A stretch of 64,000 bases of DNA from Streptococcus sp. SN-1 (GTDB taxonomy: Bacteria; Bacillota; Bacilli; Lactobacillales; Streptococcaceae), in NCBI RefSeq assembly GCF_041154385.1, contig NZ_AP028929.1:124001-188000 (forward strand). The letters are read 5' to 3'. A program made the position numbers and the translations under genes. Within the stretch, counting starts at the first letter, position 1; every line of letters begins with the position of its first letter. The notes beneath the pieces were generated by a model, which did no database searches, was not told the DNA's origin, and worked only from the letters and a program-made list of their open reading frames with translations. Below, in pieces: positions 29,815-38,807 of the stretch.

Positions 29815-31101
29815 ATGTATAAAGTATTATTAGTAGATGATGAGTACATGGTGACAGAAGGTCTGAAACGTTTGATTCCCTTTGATAAGTGGGATATGGA
29901 GGTCGTCGCAACAGCCAGTCATGCCGATGAAGCTCTAGAGTATGTTCAAGAAAATCCAGTAGATGTGGTCATTTCAGATGTCAACATGCCCGACAAAACA
30001 GGGCTTGACATGATTCGGGAAATGAAAGAAATCTTACCAGATGTTGCCTATATCCTGCTCTCAGGTTATCAGGAATTTGATTACGTAAAAAGAGCAATGA
30101 ACCTTAGTGTGGTGGACTATCTGGTTAAGCCTGTTGACAAGGTAGAGTTGGGAAATCTGCTGGAGAAGATTGCAGGTCAGCTTGGAGAGAGAGGAAAGAA
30201 AATTCAGACCCTTAGTCAAGATTTAGACGAGGCTGGATTTGTTAGTTATCTAGGAGGTAAGGAGAATTGGTGGATAGGCCTATCCAAGGAAAAACAAGGC
30301 TCTTTCACCATTCCCTACTATGTGTTAGGACAAGATTGGCAGATTTTTATTTCTGATCAACCCCTAGATGGTTTAGTCGTTACTCCCTTTGAAGCTCCTT
30401 ATCAAGAACACTTTGAACGCTGGAAGCTGAATGCTGAGAAAGCCATCTTTTACGGCTCAGTAAATCTACAGCAGTCGGAGAGTCTCTTTGCCTATTACGA
30501 ACCGATTTATAGGGTTATCATTCAGGGGGATCTCAACCAAATCGTGGAAGAGTTAAACCTCTTGGAGAAGGTAGTTCTTGAAAATACACCCCGTGTTCCG
30601 ATTACCAAACAGCTTTTTATCCAGTTTGTCATGGATGTCTTTCACTTGTTTGAACATCTAAAAGCTGATGATTTAACGGATATTGTCAAAACGATTCATG
30701 CTATTCAATCCTTCGATGAATTGGTTCCTTATATCAAGGAAACTCTGACCCGCTTTTTTGGGCAATATCGCATGAATGAAAATGTGGTCAGTGTACTGGA
30801 AGTTATTGGGCGTGATTATCAGAAAGAACTTTCGCTCAAGGATATCAGTAAGGATCTTTTTATCAATCCTGTCTATCTAGGTCAGTTGATTAAGCGAGAA
30901 ACCAATTCGACCTTCGCAGAGTTACTAAACAAACAACGCATTAAGGCTGCCCAGCAACTCTTACTTTCAACCAGTGACAGTATTGAAGATATTTGCTATG
31001 CTGTTGGTTACAGTAACGTGGGATATTTCTATAAAGTGTTCCGAAAATTGTGCGGAAAATCGCCAAAAGCCTACCGAAAACAGGTAGAAACTATACTATA
31101 A
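29815..31101 (+). CDS. rr07: Response regulator RR07 with AraC-type output domain (YesN class)
   Basis: 428 residues. The receiver domain has the phospho-Asp in VDVVISDVNMPDKTG and Lys in DYLVKPVDK. The middle section is a poorly conserved linker. The last 100 residues are an AraC helix-turn-helix pair (LSLKDISKDLFINPVYLGQL and IEDICYAVGYSNVGYFYKVF). This architecture normally activates carbohydrate uptake genes. AAAGGGAG precedes the ATG. Confidence 0.92.
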   Translation: MYKVLLVDDEYMVTEGLKRLIPFDKWDMEVVATASHADEALEYVQENPVDVVISDVNMPDKTGLDMIREMKEILPDVAYILLSGYQEFDYVKRAMNLSVVDYLVKPVDKVELGNLLEKIAGQLGERGKKIQTLSQDLDEAGFVSYLGGKENWWIGLSKEKQGSFTIPYYVLGQDWQIFISDQPLDGLVVTPFEAPYQEHFERWKLNAEKAIFYGSVNLQQSESLFAYYEPIYRVIIQGDLNQIVEELNLLEKVVLENTPRVPITKQLFIQFVMDVFHLFEHLKADDLTDIVKTIHAIQSFDELVPYIKETLTRFFGQYRMNENVVSVLEVIGRDYQKELSLKDISKDLFINPVYLGQLIKRETNSTFAELLNKQRIKAAQQLLLSTSDSIEDICYAVGYSNVGYFYKVFRKLCGKSPKAYRKQVETIL

Positions 31102-31161
31102 GATTTGTATTCCCTTACAAAAGGTGCTATAATATCAATAATAATATCAGGAGGTTCTATC

Positions 31162-31695
31162 ATGAAAAAGAAACCGATTTATCTATGGGTCTTGCTAATC
31201 TTGTCTGCTCTTATTTCAGCTATGTCTCTGTTTGGAATGTTGAGTCCCTTGCCTAGTAAAGAAGCCCTTCGTGCCGCTCAGAAACAAGTTGCAGGGGTCA
31301 GTGCTCAGCAATTAGAAGACAACATCAATTACACCTATAGAGTAGCAGAATCAACTCATTCTATTTTTAATATGGCCTTGATTGTGCTATCTGCTATTTT
31401 AGTGGTAGTAGCGATTGTATTCCTTATTCGTAAGAATTTGCAATATGCAAACTATACTTACGTTGGCTATGTTTTGTTAGCCATTATTGGTTCGATTTAT
31501 GGCTATGTTAGTTTACAGGACGCTGTGCAGTTAGTTCACGATGAGACCATGCGTTTAGGGATAAGTGTTATTTCACAAGCCGTTAGCATTCTCTCTATCG
31601 TCATCAATGTTCTTTTCCTAGCTCTTGTCTTCTACAAGATATGGCGTCAACAAAAAGCCTTGGCTGAAGAAGAGGAAACAGAAGAACTTGCCTAA
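31162..31695 (+). CDS. Membrane protein of unknown function downstream of rr07
   Basis: 177 residues with four membrane segments: one near the N-terminus, then after an external loop of about 45 residues three more, ending in an acidic tail EEEETEEL. ATG 31162 follows AGGAGG; the in-frame ATG at 31105 has none. A -10-like TATAAT lies at about 31127-31132, so it may have its own promoter. I do not recognise its family. Confidence 0.7.
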   Translation: MKKKPIYLWVLLILSALISAMSLFGMLSPLPSKEALRAAQKQVAGVSAQQLEDNINYTYRVAESTHSIFNMALIVLSAILVVVAIVFLIRKNLQYANYTYVGYVLLAIIGSIYGYVSLQDAVQLVHDETMRLGISVISQAVSILSIVINVLFLALVFYKIWRQQKALAEEEETEELA

Positions 31696-31703
31696 GTATT
31701 GAC

Positions 31704-31744
31704 AAAAAAGAGCTATCAAGTTACAATCTTGGTAGTTCTTTTTC
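31704..31744 (+). terminator. Terminator before the nrdI-like gene
   Basis: AAAAAAGAGCTATCAAG pairs with CTTGGTAGTTCTTTTT around a short loop. Confidence 0.82.
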
Positions 31745-31772
31745 GATTAAAAATAAAATCATGGAGGTAAAT

Positions 31773-32243
31773 ATGAAGACAATTTCTTTAGTTTATATCA
31801 GTCTGAGTGGCAACACTGAGAGTTTTGTGACACGCTTGAAAGACTATCTCTTGTCCCAGTACGAGGGGATTGAGGTTCAAAAGATTCATATCAAGGATTT
31901 GGTCAAGGAAGGCCAAGATTTTTATGAAATGGATCACCCTTACGTCGCCTTTCTACCGACCTACCTTGAAGGTGGGAATGGCGTTGATAACGGAGATGTT
32001 GAGATTTTGACAACACCAGTGGGGGATTTTATCGCCTATGGTGACAATGCTAGTAAGTGTTTTGGCGTAGTTGGTTCAGGAAATCGTAACTTTAATAACC
32101 AATACTGCCTGACAGCCAAGCAATACAGTCAACGCTTTGGTTTCCCTGTATTGGCTGACTTTGAAATGCGAGGCATGCTGGGAGATATCAAACATGTCGC
32201 AGCAATTATCGCAGATTTGTATGAGTTGGAAAGAGAGAATTAA
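31773..32243 (+). CDS. nrdI: NrdI-like flavodoxin
   Basis: 156 residues, NrdI family. The FMN phosphate loop is SLSGNTESF near the N-terminus and the flavin-flanking loops are PTYLEGGNG and GSGNRNFN. NrdI reduces or oxygenates the manganese cofactor of class Ib ribonucleotide reductase NrdF. The nrdEF genes are not here, so this may be a second, stand-alone NrdI with a broader electron-transfer role. ATG 31773 follows GGAGG. Confidence 0.82.
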   Translation: MKTISLVYISLSGNTESFVTRLKDYLLSQYEGIEVQKIHIKDLVKEGQDFYEMDHPYVAFLPTYLEGGNGVDNGDVEILTTPVGDFIAYGDNASKCFGVVGSGNRNFNNQYCLTAKQYSQRFGFPVLADFEMRGMLGDIKHVAAIIADLYELEREN

Positions 32244-32355
32244 TACTTAATGAAAATCAAAGAGCAAACTAGGAAGCTAGTCGCAGGTTGCTCAAAGCAC
32301 AGCTTTGAGGTTGCAGATAGAGCTGATGTGGTTTGAAGAGATTTTCGAATAGTAT
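32243..32355 (+). repeat. BOX repeat
   Basis: Starts AATACTTAATGAAAATC and ends GAGATTTTCGAATAGTATA, the standard BOX termini. The inner fold is made from GGTTGCTCAAAGC/GCTTTGAGGTTGC. It begins at the nrdI stop. Confidence 0.88.
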
Positions 32356-32423
32356 AAAGTTCTTATAAGAGGTGGTTGAAGTTGTTCAACTGTTTTTTGA
32401 GTATAAACAGTCTTTGAGAACGT

Positions 32424-32470
32424 AAAAAAGCATAAGTTCAGGTCTTCAAAACCTTGTTCTTATGCTTTTT
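32424..32470. terminator. Bidirectional terminator between nrdI and the Nramp-like gene
   Basis: AAAAAAGCATAAG pairs with CTTATGCTTTTT around a 22-base loop, with A/T tracts on both sides. Confidence 0.78.
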
Positions 32471-32536
32471 ATCATAGAAATATTTGCTGAATGTTCTCTT
32501 GAAATGAAACCTTATCTTCATCTCGCGCTTTGTCGA

Positions 32537-33799
32537 TTATCCTGCTTTTCCGATTGCGAGTGCGTAGATAAAGAAGATGGCGAAGCCAAAGAGGAAAATC
32601 AATCCTGCAATGGCAAGGTGTTTGAGCCAAGAAGGAAGATTTTTGTTTTCACGCGTTACCAAGGCGTAGTTCAAAAGAGCGAAGAATGGTGTTGTCAGGA
32701 AAGAACCGATCATAGCAAAGCGGAGCATGGTTGAAACCTGACCAGCGAAGAACTTGATAATGACGATACCGATGATAGCAGTGATGGTCATCCAGATGTT
32801 CAAAGATTTACTACTGTCTTCTTTTTGACTGATTAGCAGTCGGAGAGATTCCTGATTGACACGAGAATAGCCATCGATAACAGTGATAACTGTTCCAAAG
32901 ATACACAGGAAGGCAATAAAGGTAATCAAGTAACGGGACCATTCGCCAAGAACAGAGGCATACATGCCCACGAATTGAGAGATGTATTTGGCTGAAGCAG
33001 CTTCAACTGCTTGCCCTGTAGGATATTGAATCAATGCTCCCAGTGCTACAAAGAACACAGCTAGGATAGCTGTTCCAATGTAACCAACGTTAAAGTCAAA
33101 TAGAGCGTCCTCGGTGTTAAAGTTGACGGTCTTTTTCTTTTCAGCAGACCAAAGTGAATTGATAGCTGAAATTTCAATAGGAGCTGGCATCCATCCTAAG
33201 AGGGAAACGATGAAGGGTAGAGCTGCCATTTGCCAAGGTGTTTTCTCGACAAAATTAGAACTGTATTCTGGATGCTTGACCGCCGCGATGATAACTGCAA
33301 GAACAGTTGCAATGGTCAAAGCTGACATGATCCATTTTGCCATGCCGTCTAAGAGTTTGTAGCCTCCAAAGAGTAACATAGCCCAAATGATTGCAACGAG
33401 AATGAGGGACCATTGAGTGATGCTAAGACCGATCATTGGGAAGGCGCTGGCGATGATAGCTGAGCACAGAATGGCGACACCAGCTGTGTTGACCATGGCC
33501 GAAAAAACATTGAGGATAAAGAAAATCCAGAGATAGAGTTTTCCTTTTTCGGCATAACCTTCAACCAAAGTCTTTCCAGTATCAGCGGTGTATTCAGCAC
33601 CAAAACGGAAAAATGGATATTTAAAGACATTGGCTAAGATGACCAAGAGGAGTAGAGACCAACCGTAAGAACCACCAGCTTGAGTGGAAGATACAATGTG
33701 AGAACCTCCAACAGCAGCAGAAGCCATTAGGATTCCAGGTCCCATTGCTTTTAGTTTACTTGTCCAGGTTGATTGATTTAACGAAATAGCTTGTGACAT
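32537..33799 (-). CDS. Nramp-superfamily membrane transporter lacking canonical metal motifs
   Basis: 420 residues, about eleven membrane spans, Nramp (SLC11) fold by overall pattern (GPGILMASAAVGGSHIVSSTQAG at the first span, split here by family position). Canonical Nramp metal carriers have DPGN in span 1 and MPH in span 6. Here the corresponding segments read AVGGSH and GWMPAPIEIS, so the known metal-coordinating Asp, Asn and His are missing. The substrate may therefore not be a transition metal. A CodY-box-like site lies about 110 bases upstream. Confidence 0.75.
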   Translation of the reverse strand: MSQAISLNQSTWTSKLKAMGPGILMASAAVGGSHIVSSTQAGGSYGWSLLLLVILANVFKYPFFRFGAEYTADTGKTLVEGYAEKGKLYLWIFFILNVFSAMVNTAGVAILCSAIIASAFPMIGLSITQWSLILVAIIWAMLLFGGYKLLDGMAKWIMSALTIATVLAVIIAAVKHPEYSSNFVEKTPWQMAALPFIVSLLGWMPAPIEISAINSLWSAEKKKTVNFNTEDALFDFNVGYIGTAILAVFFVALGALIQYPTGQAVEAASAKYISQFVGMYASVLGEWSRYLITFIAFLCIFGTVITVIDGYSRVNQESLRLLISQKEDSSKSLNIWMTITAIIGIVIIKFFAGQVSTMLRFAMIGSFLTTPFFALLNYALVTRENKNLPSWLKHLAIAGLIFLFGFAIFFIYALAIGKAG

Positions 33800-33901
33800 G
33801 ATAAGTACTCCTTTTTGAATTTTCAGAATAATCTGGATATGTAATCTATATTCTACAAAAAACTTTGGGAAAATGCAAGAATATTTTGAAAAAAAGATAG
33901 A

Positions 33902-33916
33902 AAATTACAGAAAATT
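33902..33916 (-). promoter_or_regulatory. Candidate CodY site upstream of the Nramp-like gene
   Basis: AAATTACAGAAAATT differs from the CodY consensus AATTTTCWGAAAATT at two positions. Position relative to a promoter is unclear. Confidence 0.3.
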
Positions 33917-33952
33917 TACAAAGAAGGTCTGAAAATAACCGCTATGATAGCA

Positions 33953-34058
33953 ATACTCTTCGAAAATCAAATTCAAACCACGTCAGCGTCGCCTTACCGT
34001 ACTCAAGTACAGCCTGTGGCTAGCTTCCTAGTTTGCTCTTTGATTTTCATTGAGTATA
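33953..34058 (-). repeat. BOX repeat upstream of the Nramp-like gene
   Basis: Termini ATACTCTTCGAAAATC and GATTTTCATTGAGTATA. It contains the boxC-like ACGTCAGCGTCGCC segment. The 33800-34121 gap holds, in order, the Nramp promoter region, the CodY-like site, this BOX and a terminator. Confidence 0.88.
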
Positions 34059-34074
34059 AGGTGCAGCAGGATAA

Positions 34075-34101
34075 AGAAAAACCGAGAAGTTTCTTTCTCG
34101 G
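34075..34101 (-). terminator. Terminator of the lytTR-DUF3021 operon
   Basis: Read on the minus strand, CCGAGAA pairs with TTCTCGG and is followed by TTTTTC. Confidence 0.75.
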
Positions 34102-34121
34102 ATTTGCTTATTATGAGGTTC

Positions 34122-34580
34122 TTACTTTTTATGCTCCAAGAGTCGATTGATGTGATCTACTTTTTTAGCCTCTCTTTTATAGGAAATAGTCCAAATGATG
34201 AGGTAGACAATCGCAAACTCAATAATGAGTTGGAGATAGAAAATCCAGTGGAAGGGGAACCAACCTGCTAGGGTTGCTAGTGGGATAAAGCCTACTAGCA
34301 TGAGGAAAAAATGAGTCAGAGTCGCACGGAGTAAGCTCCAGTCACGGCTGAATAATCGCTTGCCAAAGTTGAAGAGAATACCGATGGCTGCCCAAATAAG
34401 TGTACAGTAGAGCAAGACCAGGGCACCGTGAACTTGATGTTGAGTCATCACTTGTCCGATGAGAGAGTCGGGACTTAACGGGGCGTAGGTACTTGGTGCA
34501 TAAATGAGTGAAAAGATGATAGAGAGGATGAGGCCGATGAGGACACCAGTAGCTGCGTCGTGGAAGATTTGTTTTTTCAT
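34122..34580 (-). CDS. DUF3021 membrane protein
   Basis: 152 residues with four membrane spans and a basic C-terminal tail. It overlaps the lytTR gene by four bases. DUF3021 proteins are encoded with LytTR regulators; in comparable streptococcal pairs (HdrRM, BrsRM in S. mutans) the membrane partner holds the regulator inactive. That role is inferred from the pairing. Confidence 0.82.
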   Translation of the reverse strand: MKKQIFHDAATGVLIGLILSIIFSLIYAPSTYAPLSPDSLIGQVMTQHQVHGALVLLYCTLIWAAIGILFNFGKRLFSRDWSLLRATLTHFFLMLVGFIPLATLAGWFPFHWIFYLQLIIEFAIVYLIIWTISYKREAKKVDHINRLLEHKK

Positions 34581-35017
34581 AGTTCTAATTTCTCCTTGAT
34601 GGTTTTTAGGTAACGGCGTGAAGAGTAGGTGAAGCTTTCGTTTTTTAGAAAGATTTCTACCAGACCGTTGGGCGTGAGCTTGAGATGAGAGATGGAGTCG
34701 ATATTGATGATTTCTGATTGGGAAATTTGGATAAAATTGCTTGGCAAGAGTTCAAGGATCTGATAGAGTCGCAAATCAATGCTGTAGGTCTGACTCGCGG
34801 TTTCTGCTAGAACCTTCCGATTCTCGATATAGAAGCGTTGTATCTTACCAATCTTAACTAGATAGACCTGATCATCGATTTTTCCTTTGATTTTTTCTGT
34901 TCGGTCCAGATTTTCTGCGAAATCGATGACTTTCTGGACTTTATCTGTCGGCTGAGGTGCTTGAACAATCAGCTTTTCCTCTTCGTAAGTCTCACTAATC
35001 TGTAGTTCTACTTTCAT
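34577..35017 (-). CDS. LytTR-family DNA-binding regulator
   Basis: 146 residues. The C-terminal 95 residues are a LytTR domain, with YLVKIGKIQRFYIENRKVL and FIQISQSEIINIDSISHLKL. There is no receiver domain, so it is not a standard response regulator. A large dyad (35038-35066) covers its promoter, suggesting autoregulation. Its partner DUF3021 gene overlaps its stop codon. Confidence 0.86.
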   Translation of the reverse strand: MKVELQISETYEEEKLIVQAPQPTDKVQKVIDFAENLDRTEKIKGKIDDQVYLVKIGKIQRFYIENRKVLAETASQTYSIDLRLYQILELLPSNFIQISQSEIINIDSISHLKLTPNGLVEIFLKNESFTYSSRRYLKTIKEKLEL

Positions 35018-35037
35018 AAATTTTTCTCCTTTTTAGT

Positions 35038-35066
35038 TATACAAGGTTGTGATCACTTCTTGTATA
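35038..35066 (-). promoter_or_regulatory. 29-bp dyad over the lytTR promoter
   Basis: TATACAAG (35038-35045) and CTTGTATA (35059-35066) are exact inverted copies, and GTGATCAC, itself a palindrome, sits between them. The minus-strand -10 (TATAAC) overlaps the outer arm. A regulator dimer or pair of dimers could bind here. Confidence 0.6.
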
Positions 35067-35166
35067 CCTTTATTAAACACTATTTTATGCCCCCTTGCAA
35101 GGGACTTTGTCTATGTGGAGGGATTTGGCTCCTATGTGGTGGAGCTTTTCTGTCCTGTCTGAAATA

Positions 35167-35175
35167 TGGTATAAT
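35167..35175 (+). promoter_or_regulatory. Extended -10 promoter of mutL
   Basis: TGGTATAAT, a TGn-extended -10, lies about 50 bases before the ATG, with no clear -35. Confidence 0.6.
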
Positions 35176-35222
35176 AGCACTAATCAATTTCTAGGAAAAC
35201 AGATACAGAAAGGGGCTGAAAG

Positions 35223-37172
35223 ATGTCTCATATTATTGAATTGCCAGAGGTGTTGGCAAACCAGATCGCGGCTGGAGAGGTCATTGAGCGTCCAGCTAGT
35301 GTTGTTAAGGAGCTGGTAGAAAATGCTATTGACGCGGGCTCTAGTCAGATTATCATTGAGATTGAGGAAGCTGGTCTCAAGAAAATCCAAATCACAGATA
35401 ATGGTCATGGAATTGCCCACGATGAGGTGGAGTTGGCCCTGCGTCGTCATGCGACCAGTAAGATAAAAAATCAAGCAGACCTCTTTCGAATTCGGACGCT
35501 TGGTTTTCGTGGTGAAGCCCTACCTTCTATAGCTTCTGTTAGTGTCTTAACTCTGTTGACAGCAGTTGAGGGTGCAAGTCACGGAACCAAGTTAGTCGCG
35601 CGTGGGGGTGAAGTTGAGGAAGTCATCCCAGCGACTAGTCCTGTGGGAACCAAGGTTTGTGTGGAGGACCTCTTTTTCAACACGCCTGCCCGCCTCAAGT
35701 ATATGAAGAGCCAGCAAGCGGAGCTGTCTCATATCATTGATATTGTTAACCGTTTGGGCTTGGCCCATCCTGAGATTTCCTTCAGTTTGATTAGTGATGG
35801 CAAGGAGATGACGCGGACAGCAGGTACTAGTCAACTGCGTCAAGCTATTGCAGGGATTTACGGTTTAGCCAGTGCCAAGAAGATGATTGAAATTGAGAAT
35901 TCTGACCTAGATTTCGAAATTTCAGGTTTTGTGTCCTTGCCTGAATTAACTCGGGCCAACCGCAATTATATCAGCCTCTTCATCAATGGCCGTTATATCA
36001 AGAATTTCCTGCTCAATCGTGCAATTCTTGACGGCTATGGCAGTAAGCTCATGGTGGGACGTTTTCCATTGGCCGTCATTCACATTCATATCGACCCTTA
36101 TCTGGCTGATGTCAATGTGCATCCAACCAAGCAAGAGGTGCGGATTTCTAAGGAAAAAGAACTGATGACGCTGGTCTCAGAAGCTATTTCTAATAGTCTC
36201 AAGGAACAAACCTTGATACCAGATGCCTTAGAAAATCTTGCCAAGTCTACCGTTAGGAATCATCAAAAGGTGGAGCAGACCATTCTCCCACTCAAAGAAA
36301 ATACGCTCTACTATGAGAAAACTGAGCCGACAAGACCTAGTCAAGCTGAGGTGGCTGATTATCAGGTAGAATTGACTGAGGAAGGGCAGGATTTAACCCT
36401 ATTTGCCAAAGAAACCTTGGATCAATTGACCAAGCCAGCTAAACTGCATTTTGCAGAGAGAAAGCCTGCTAACTACGACCAGCTAGATCACCCAGAGTTA
36501 GACTTAGTAAGTCTTGATAAGGCTTATGACAAGCTGGAGCGAGAAGAATCATCCAGCTTCCCAGAGTTGGAATTTTTCGGGCAAATGCACGGGACTTATC
36601 TCTTTGCCCAAGGACGAGATGGGCTCTATATCATAGACCAACATGCGGCTCAGGAACGAGTCAAGTACGAGGAATACCGTGAAAGCATTGGCAATGTTGA
36701 CCAGAGTCAGCAGCAACTTCTAGTGCCCTATATTTTCGAATTTCCGGCGGATGATGCTCTCCGTCTTAAGGAAAGAATGATACATTTGGAGGAAGTGGGC
36801 GTCTTTCTAGCAGAGTATGGAGAAAATCAATTTATCCTACGTGAACATCCGATTTGGATGGCAGAAGAAGAGATTGAGTCAGGCATCTATGAAATGTGTG
36901 ACATGCTCCTTTTGACCAAGGAAGTTTCTATCAAGAAATACCGAGCGGAGCTGGCTATCATGATGTCCTGCAAGCGGTCTATCAAGGCCAACCATCGTAT
37001 CGATGACCATTCAGCTAGACAGCTGCTTTATCAACTTTCTCAATGTGACAATCCCTATAACTGTCCCCACGGACGTCCTGTTTTGGTGCATTTTACCAAG
37101 TCGGATATGGAAAAGATGTTCCGACGCATTCAGGAAAATCACACCAGTCTCCGTGAGTTGGGGAAATATTAA
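35223..37172 (+). CDS. mutL: DNA mismatch repair protein MutL (HexB)
   Basis: 649 residues. The GHKL ATPase domain has [13 protein letters not shown] and DNGHGI, and [12 protein letters not shown]. The C-terminal domain carries the endonuclease metal motif DQHAX2EX4E in [12 protein letters not shown] near residue 473 and CPHGRP near the end. In streptococci it is called HexB and limits recombination of mismatched transforming DNA. AAAGGGG precedes the ATG. ruvA begins 15 bases downstream. Confidence 0.97.
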   Translation: MSHIIELPEVLANQIAAGEVIERPASVVKELVENAIDAGSSQIIIEIEEAGLKKIQITDNGHGIAHDEVELALRRHATSKIKNQADLFRIRTLGFRGEALPSIASVSVLTLLTAVEGASHGTKLVARGGEVEEVIPATSPVGTKVCVEDLFFNTPARLKYMKSQQAELSHIIDIVNRLGLAHPEISFSLISDGKEMTRTAGTSQLRQAIAGIYGLASAKKMIEIENSDLDFEISGFVSLPELTRANRNYISLFINGRYIKNFLLNRAILDGYGSKLMVGRFPLAVIHIHIDPYLADVNVHPTKQEVRISKEKELMTLVSEAISNSLKEQTLIPDALENLAKSTVRNHQKVEQTILPLKENTLYYEKTEPTRPSQAEVADYQVELTEEGQDLTLFAKETLDQLTKPAKLHFAERKPANYDQLDHPELDLVSLDKAYDKLEREESSSFPELEFFGQMHGTYLFAQGRDGLYIIDQHAAQERVKYEEYRESIGNVDQSQQQLLVPYIFEFPADDALRLKERMIHLEEVGVFLAEYGENQFILREHPIWMAEEEIESGIYEMCDMLLLTKEVSIKKYRAELAIMMSCKRSIKANHRIDDHSARQLLYQLSQCDNPYNCPHGRPVLVHFTKSDMEKMFRRIQENHTSLRELGKY

Positions 37173-37187
37173 ACTAAAAGGAAAACT

Positions 37188-37781
37188 ATGTACGAATATT
37201 TAAAAGGAATCATTACCAAAATCACTGCCAAATACATTGTCCTTGAAACCAACGGTATTGGTTATATCCTGCATGTGGCCAATCCTTATGCTTATTCAGG
37301 TCAGGTTAACCAAGAAGCTCAAATTTATGTGCATCAAGTTGTACGTGAGGACGCCCATCTACTTTATGGATTTCGCTCAGAAGAAGAGAAAAAGCTCTTT
37401 CTCAGTCTGATTTCGGTATCTGGGATTGGCCCTGTATCAGCTCTTGCTATTATCGCTGCTGATGACAATGCTGGCTTGGTTCAAGCCATCGAAACCAAGA
37501 ACATCACCTATTTGACAAAGTTCCCTAAAATTGGCAAGAAAACAGCCCAGCAGATGGTGCTGGACTTGGAAGGCAAGGTAGTAGTTGCAGGAGATGACCT
37601 TCCTGCCAAGGTGGCAGTGCAAGCTAGCGCTGAAAACCAAGAACTGGAAGAAGCTATGGAAGCCATGTTGGCACTGGGCTACAAGGCGACCGAACTCAAG
37701 AAAATCAAGAAATTCTTCGAAGGAACGACAGATACAGCTGAGAACTATATCAAGTCGGCCCTTAAGATGTTGGTCAAATAG
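37188..37781 (+). CDS. ruvA: Holliday junction DNA helicase subunit RuvA
   Basis: 197 residues. It binds four-way junctions as a tetramer and loads RuvB for branch migration. Family segments: N-terminal [12 protein letters not shown], two helix-hairpin-helix motifs ([13 protein letters not shown] and [16 protein letters not shown]) and a C-terminal RuvB-contact domain. It is cotranscribed with mutL; tag follows nine bases later. Confidence 0.97.
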   Translation: MYEYLKGIITKITAKYIVLETNGIGYILHVANPYAYSGQVNQEAQIYVHQVVREDAHLLYGFRSEEEKKLFLSLISVSGIGPVSALAIIAADDNAGLVQAIETKNITYLTKFPKIGKKTAQQMVLDLEGKVVVAGDDLPAKVAVQASAENQELEEAMEAMLALGYKATELKKIKKFFEGTTDTAENYIKSALKMLVK

Positions 37782-37790
37782 GAGCAGAGC

Positions 37791-38354
37791 ATGACAAAAC
37801 GTTGTTCGTGGGTCAAGATGACCAATCCGCTCTACATTGCCTATCATGATGAGGAGTGGGGCCAACCTCTCCATGATGACCAAGCATTGTTTGAGTTATT
37901 GTGTATGGAAACCTATCAGGCAGGCCTGTCTTGGGAAACGGTACTCAACAAACGCCAGGCTTTCCGAGAAGCATTTTATGGCTATCAAATTCACGCAGTC
38001 GCAGAGATGACCGACACCGAACTGGAAGACTTGCTGGAGAATCCAGCCATCATCCGAAATAGAGCCAAGATTTTTGCTACACGCGCTAACGCCCAAGCCT
38101 TTCTACGACTACAGGAAGAATATGGCTCTTTTGATGCCTATCTTTGGTCTTTTGTTGAGGGGAAAACGATCGTTAACAATGTTCCCGATTACCGCCAAGC
38201 CCCAGCTAAAACACCTTTGTCTGAGAAATTAGCCAAAGATCTCAAAAAACGAGGCTTCAAGTTCACAGGCCCAGTCGCTGTCTTGTCTTTTCTACAGGCT
38301 GCAGGGCTAGTTGATGACCATGAGAATGATTGTGAGTGGAAAAGCGGTCGTTAG
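37791..38354 (+). CDS. tag: DNA-3-methyladenine glycosylase I
   Basis: 187 residues. It removes 3-methyladenine from alkylated DNA. RCSWVKMTNPLYIAYHDEEWG at the start and HENDCEW at the end hold the Cys and His residues of the Tag zinc site (Cys-His...His-Cys). Full length, last gene of the mutL-ruvA-tag run. Confidence 0.96.
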   Translation: MTKRCSWVKMTNPLYIAYHDEEWGQPLHDDQALFELLCMETYQAGLSWETVLNKRQAFREAFYGYQIHAVAEMTDTELEDLLENPAIIRNRAKIFATRANAQAFLRLQEEYGSFDAYLWSFVEGKTIVNNVPDYRQAPAKTPLSEKLAKDLKKRGFKFTGPVAVLSFLQAAGLVDDHENDCEWKSGR

Positions 38355-38388
38355 TATGTACAGGTAACTAGCATATCTGAGAATATAG

Positions 38389-38419
38389 AAAAAAGCTGAG
38401 AAATTTTTCCCAGCTTTTT
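38389..38419. terminator. Bidirectional terminator between tag and the SemiSWEET gene
   Basis: AAAAAAGCTG and CAGCTTTTT form the stem, with A and T tracts serving both converging genes. Confidence 0.82.
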
Positions 38420-38438
38420 ATATATACTATTAGATTTG

Positions 38439-38702
38439 TTAGAGTGAAGTCAAAAAAGTGATTCCACCTAAAATAACACCAGCTGAATTTGGAATGATTA
38501 GTATCCAATCCTTCTTAGGTTCCTTTGTCCATCCATAAATAACCCAGATTAAGCAAGATATAGCAGCTGATAAAGGTTGAAATGGTTGAGCTTTATTTCC
38601 CTGTAAATTAGCGATAATTTGAGGTATGTAGGCAATAAATACTATAATTCCAATAAAGGCACCAATAGAACCTACGATTCGATTAATTTTTTGTTTTGTC
38701 AT
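38439..38702 (-). CDS. SemiSWEET-type sugar transporter
   Basis: 87 residues, three membrane spans, one PQ-loop repeat with the motif AYIPQII in the first span. That size and motif define bacterial SemiSWEETs, which dimerise to make a sugar path. ATG 38702 follows AAGGAGG; the longer in-frame start has no ribosome site. The substrate cannot be told. Confidence 0.85.
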   Translation of the reverse strand: MTKQKINRIVGSIGAFIGIIVFIAYIPQIIANLQGNKAQPFQPLSAAISCLIWVIYGWTKEPKKDWILIIPNSAGVILGGITFLTSL

Positions 38703-38807
38703 ATACACCTCCTTCAAAAGGATATCATAGAAATTAGCGAAATGCAATAAATTCAGATACAAATTGTAACGAAAACGAATACAAAAGCACAAAAATAGAG
38801 AAACTAT

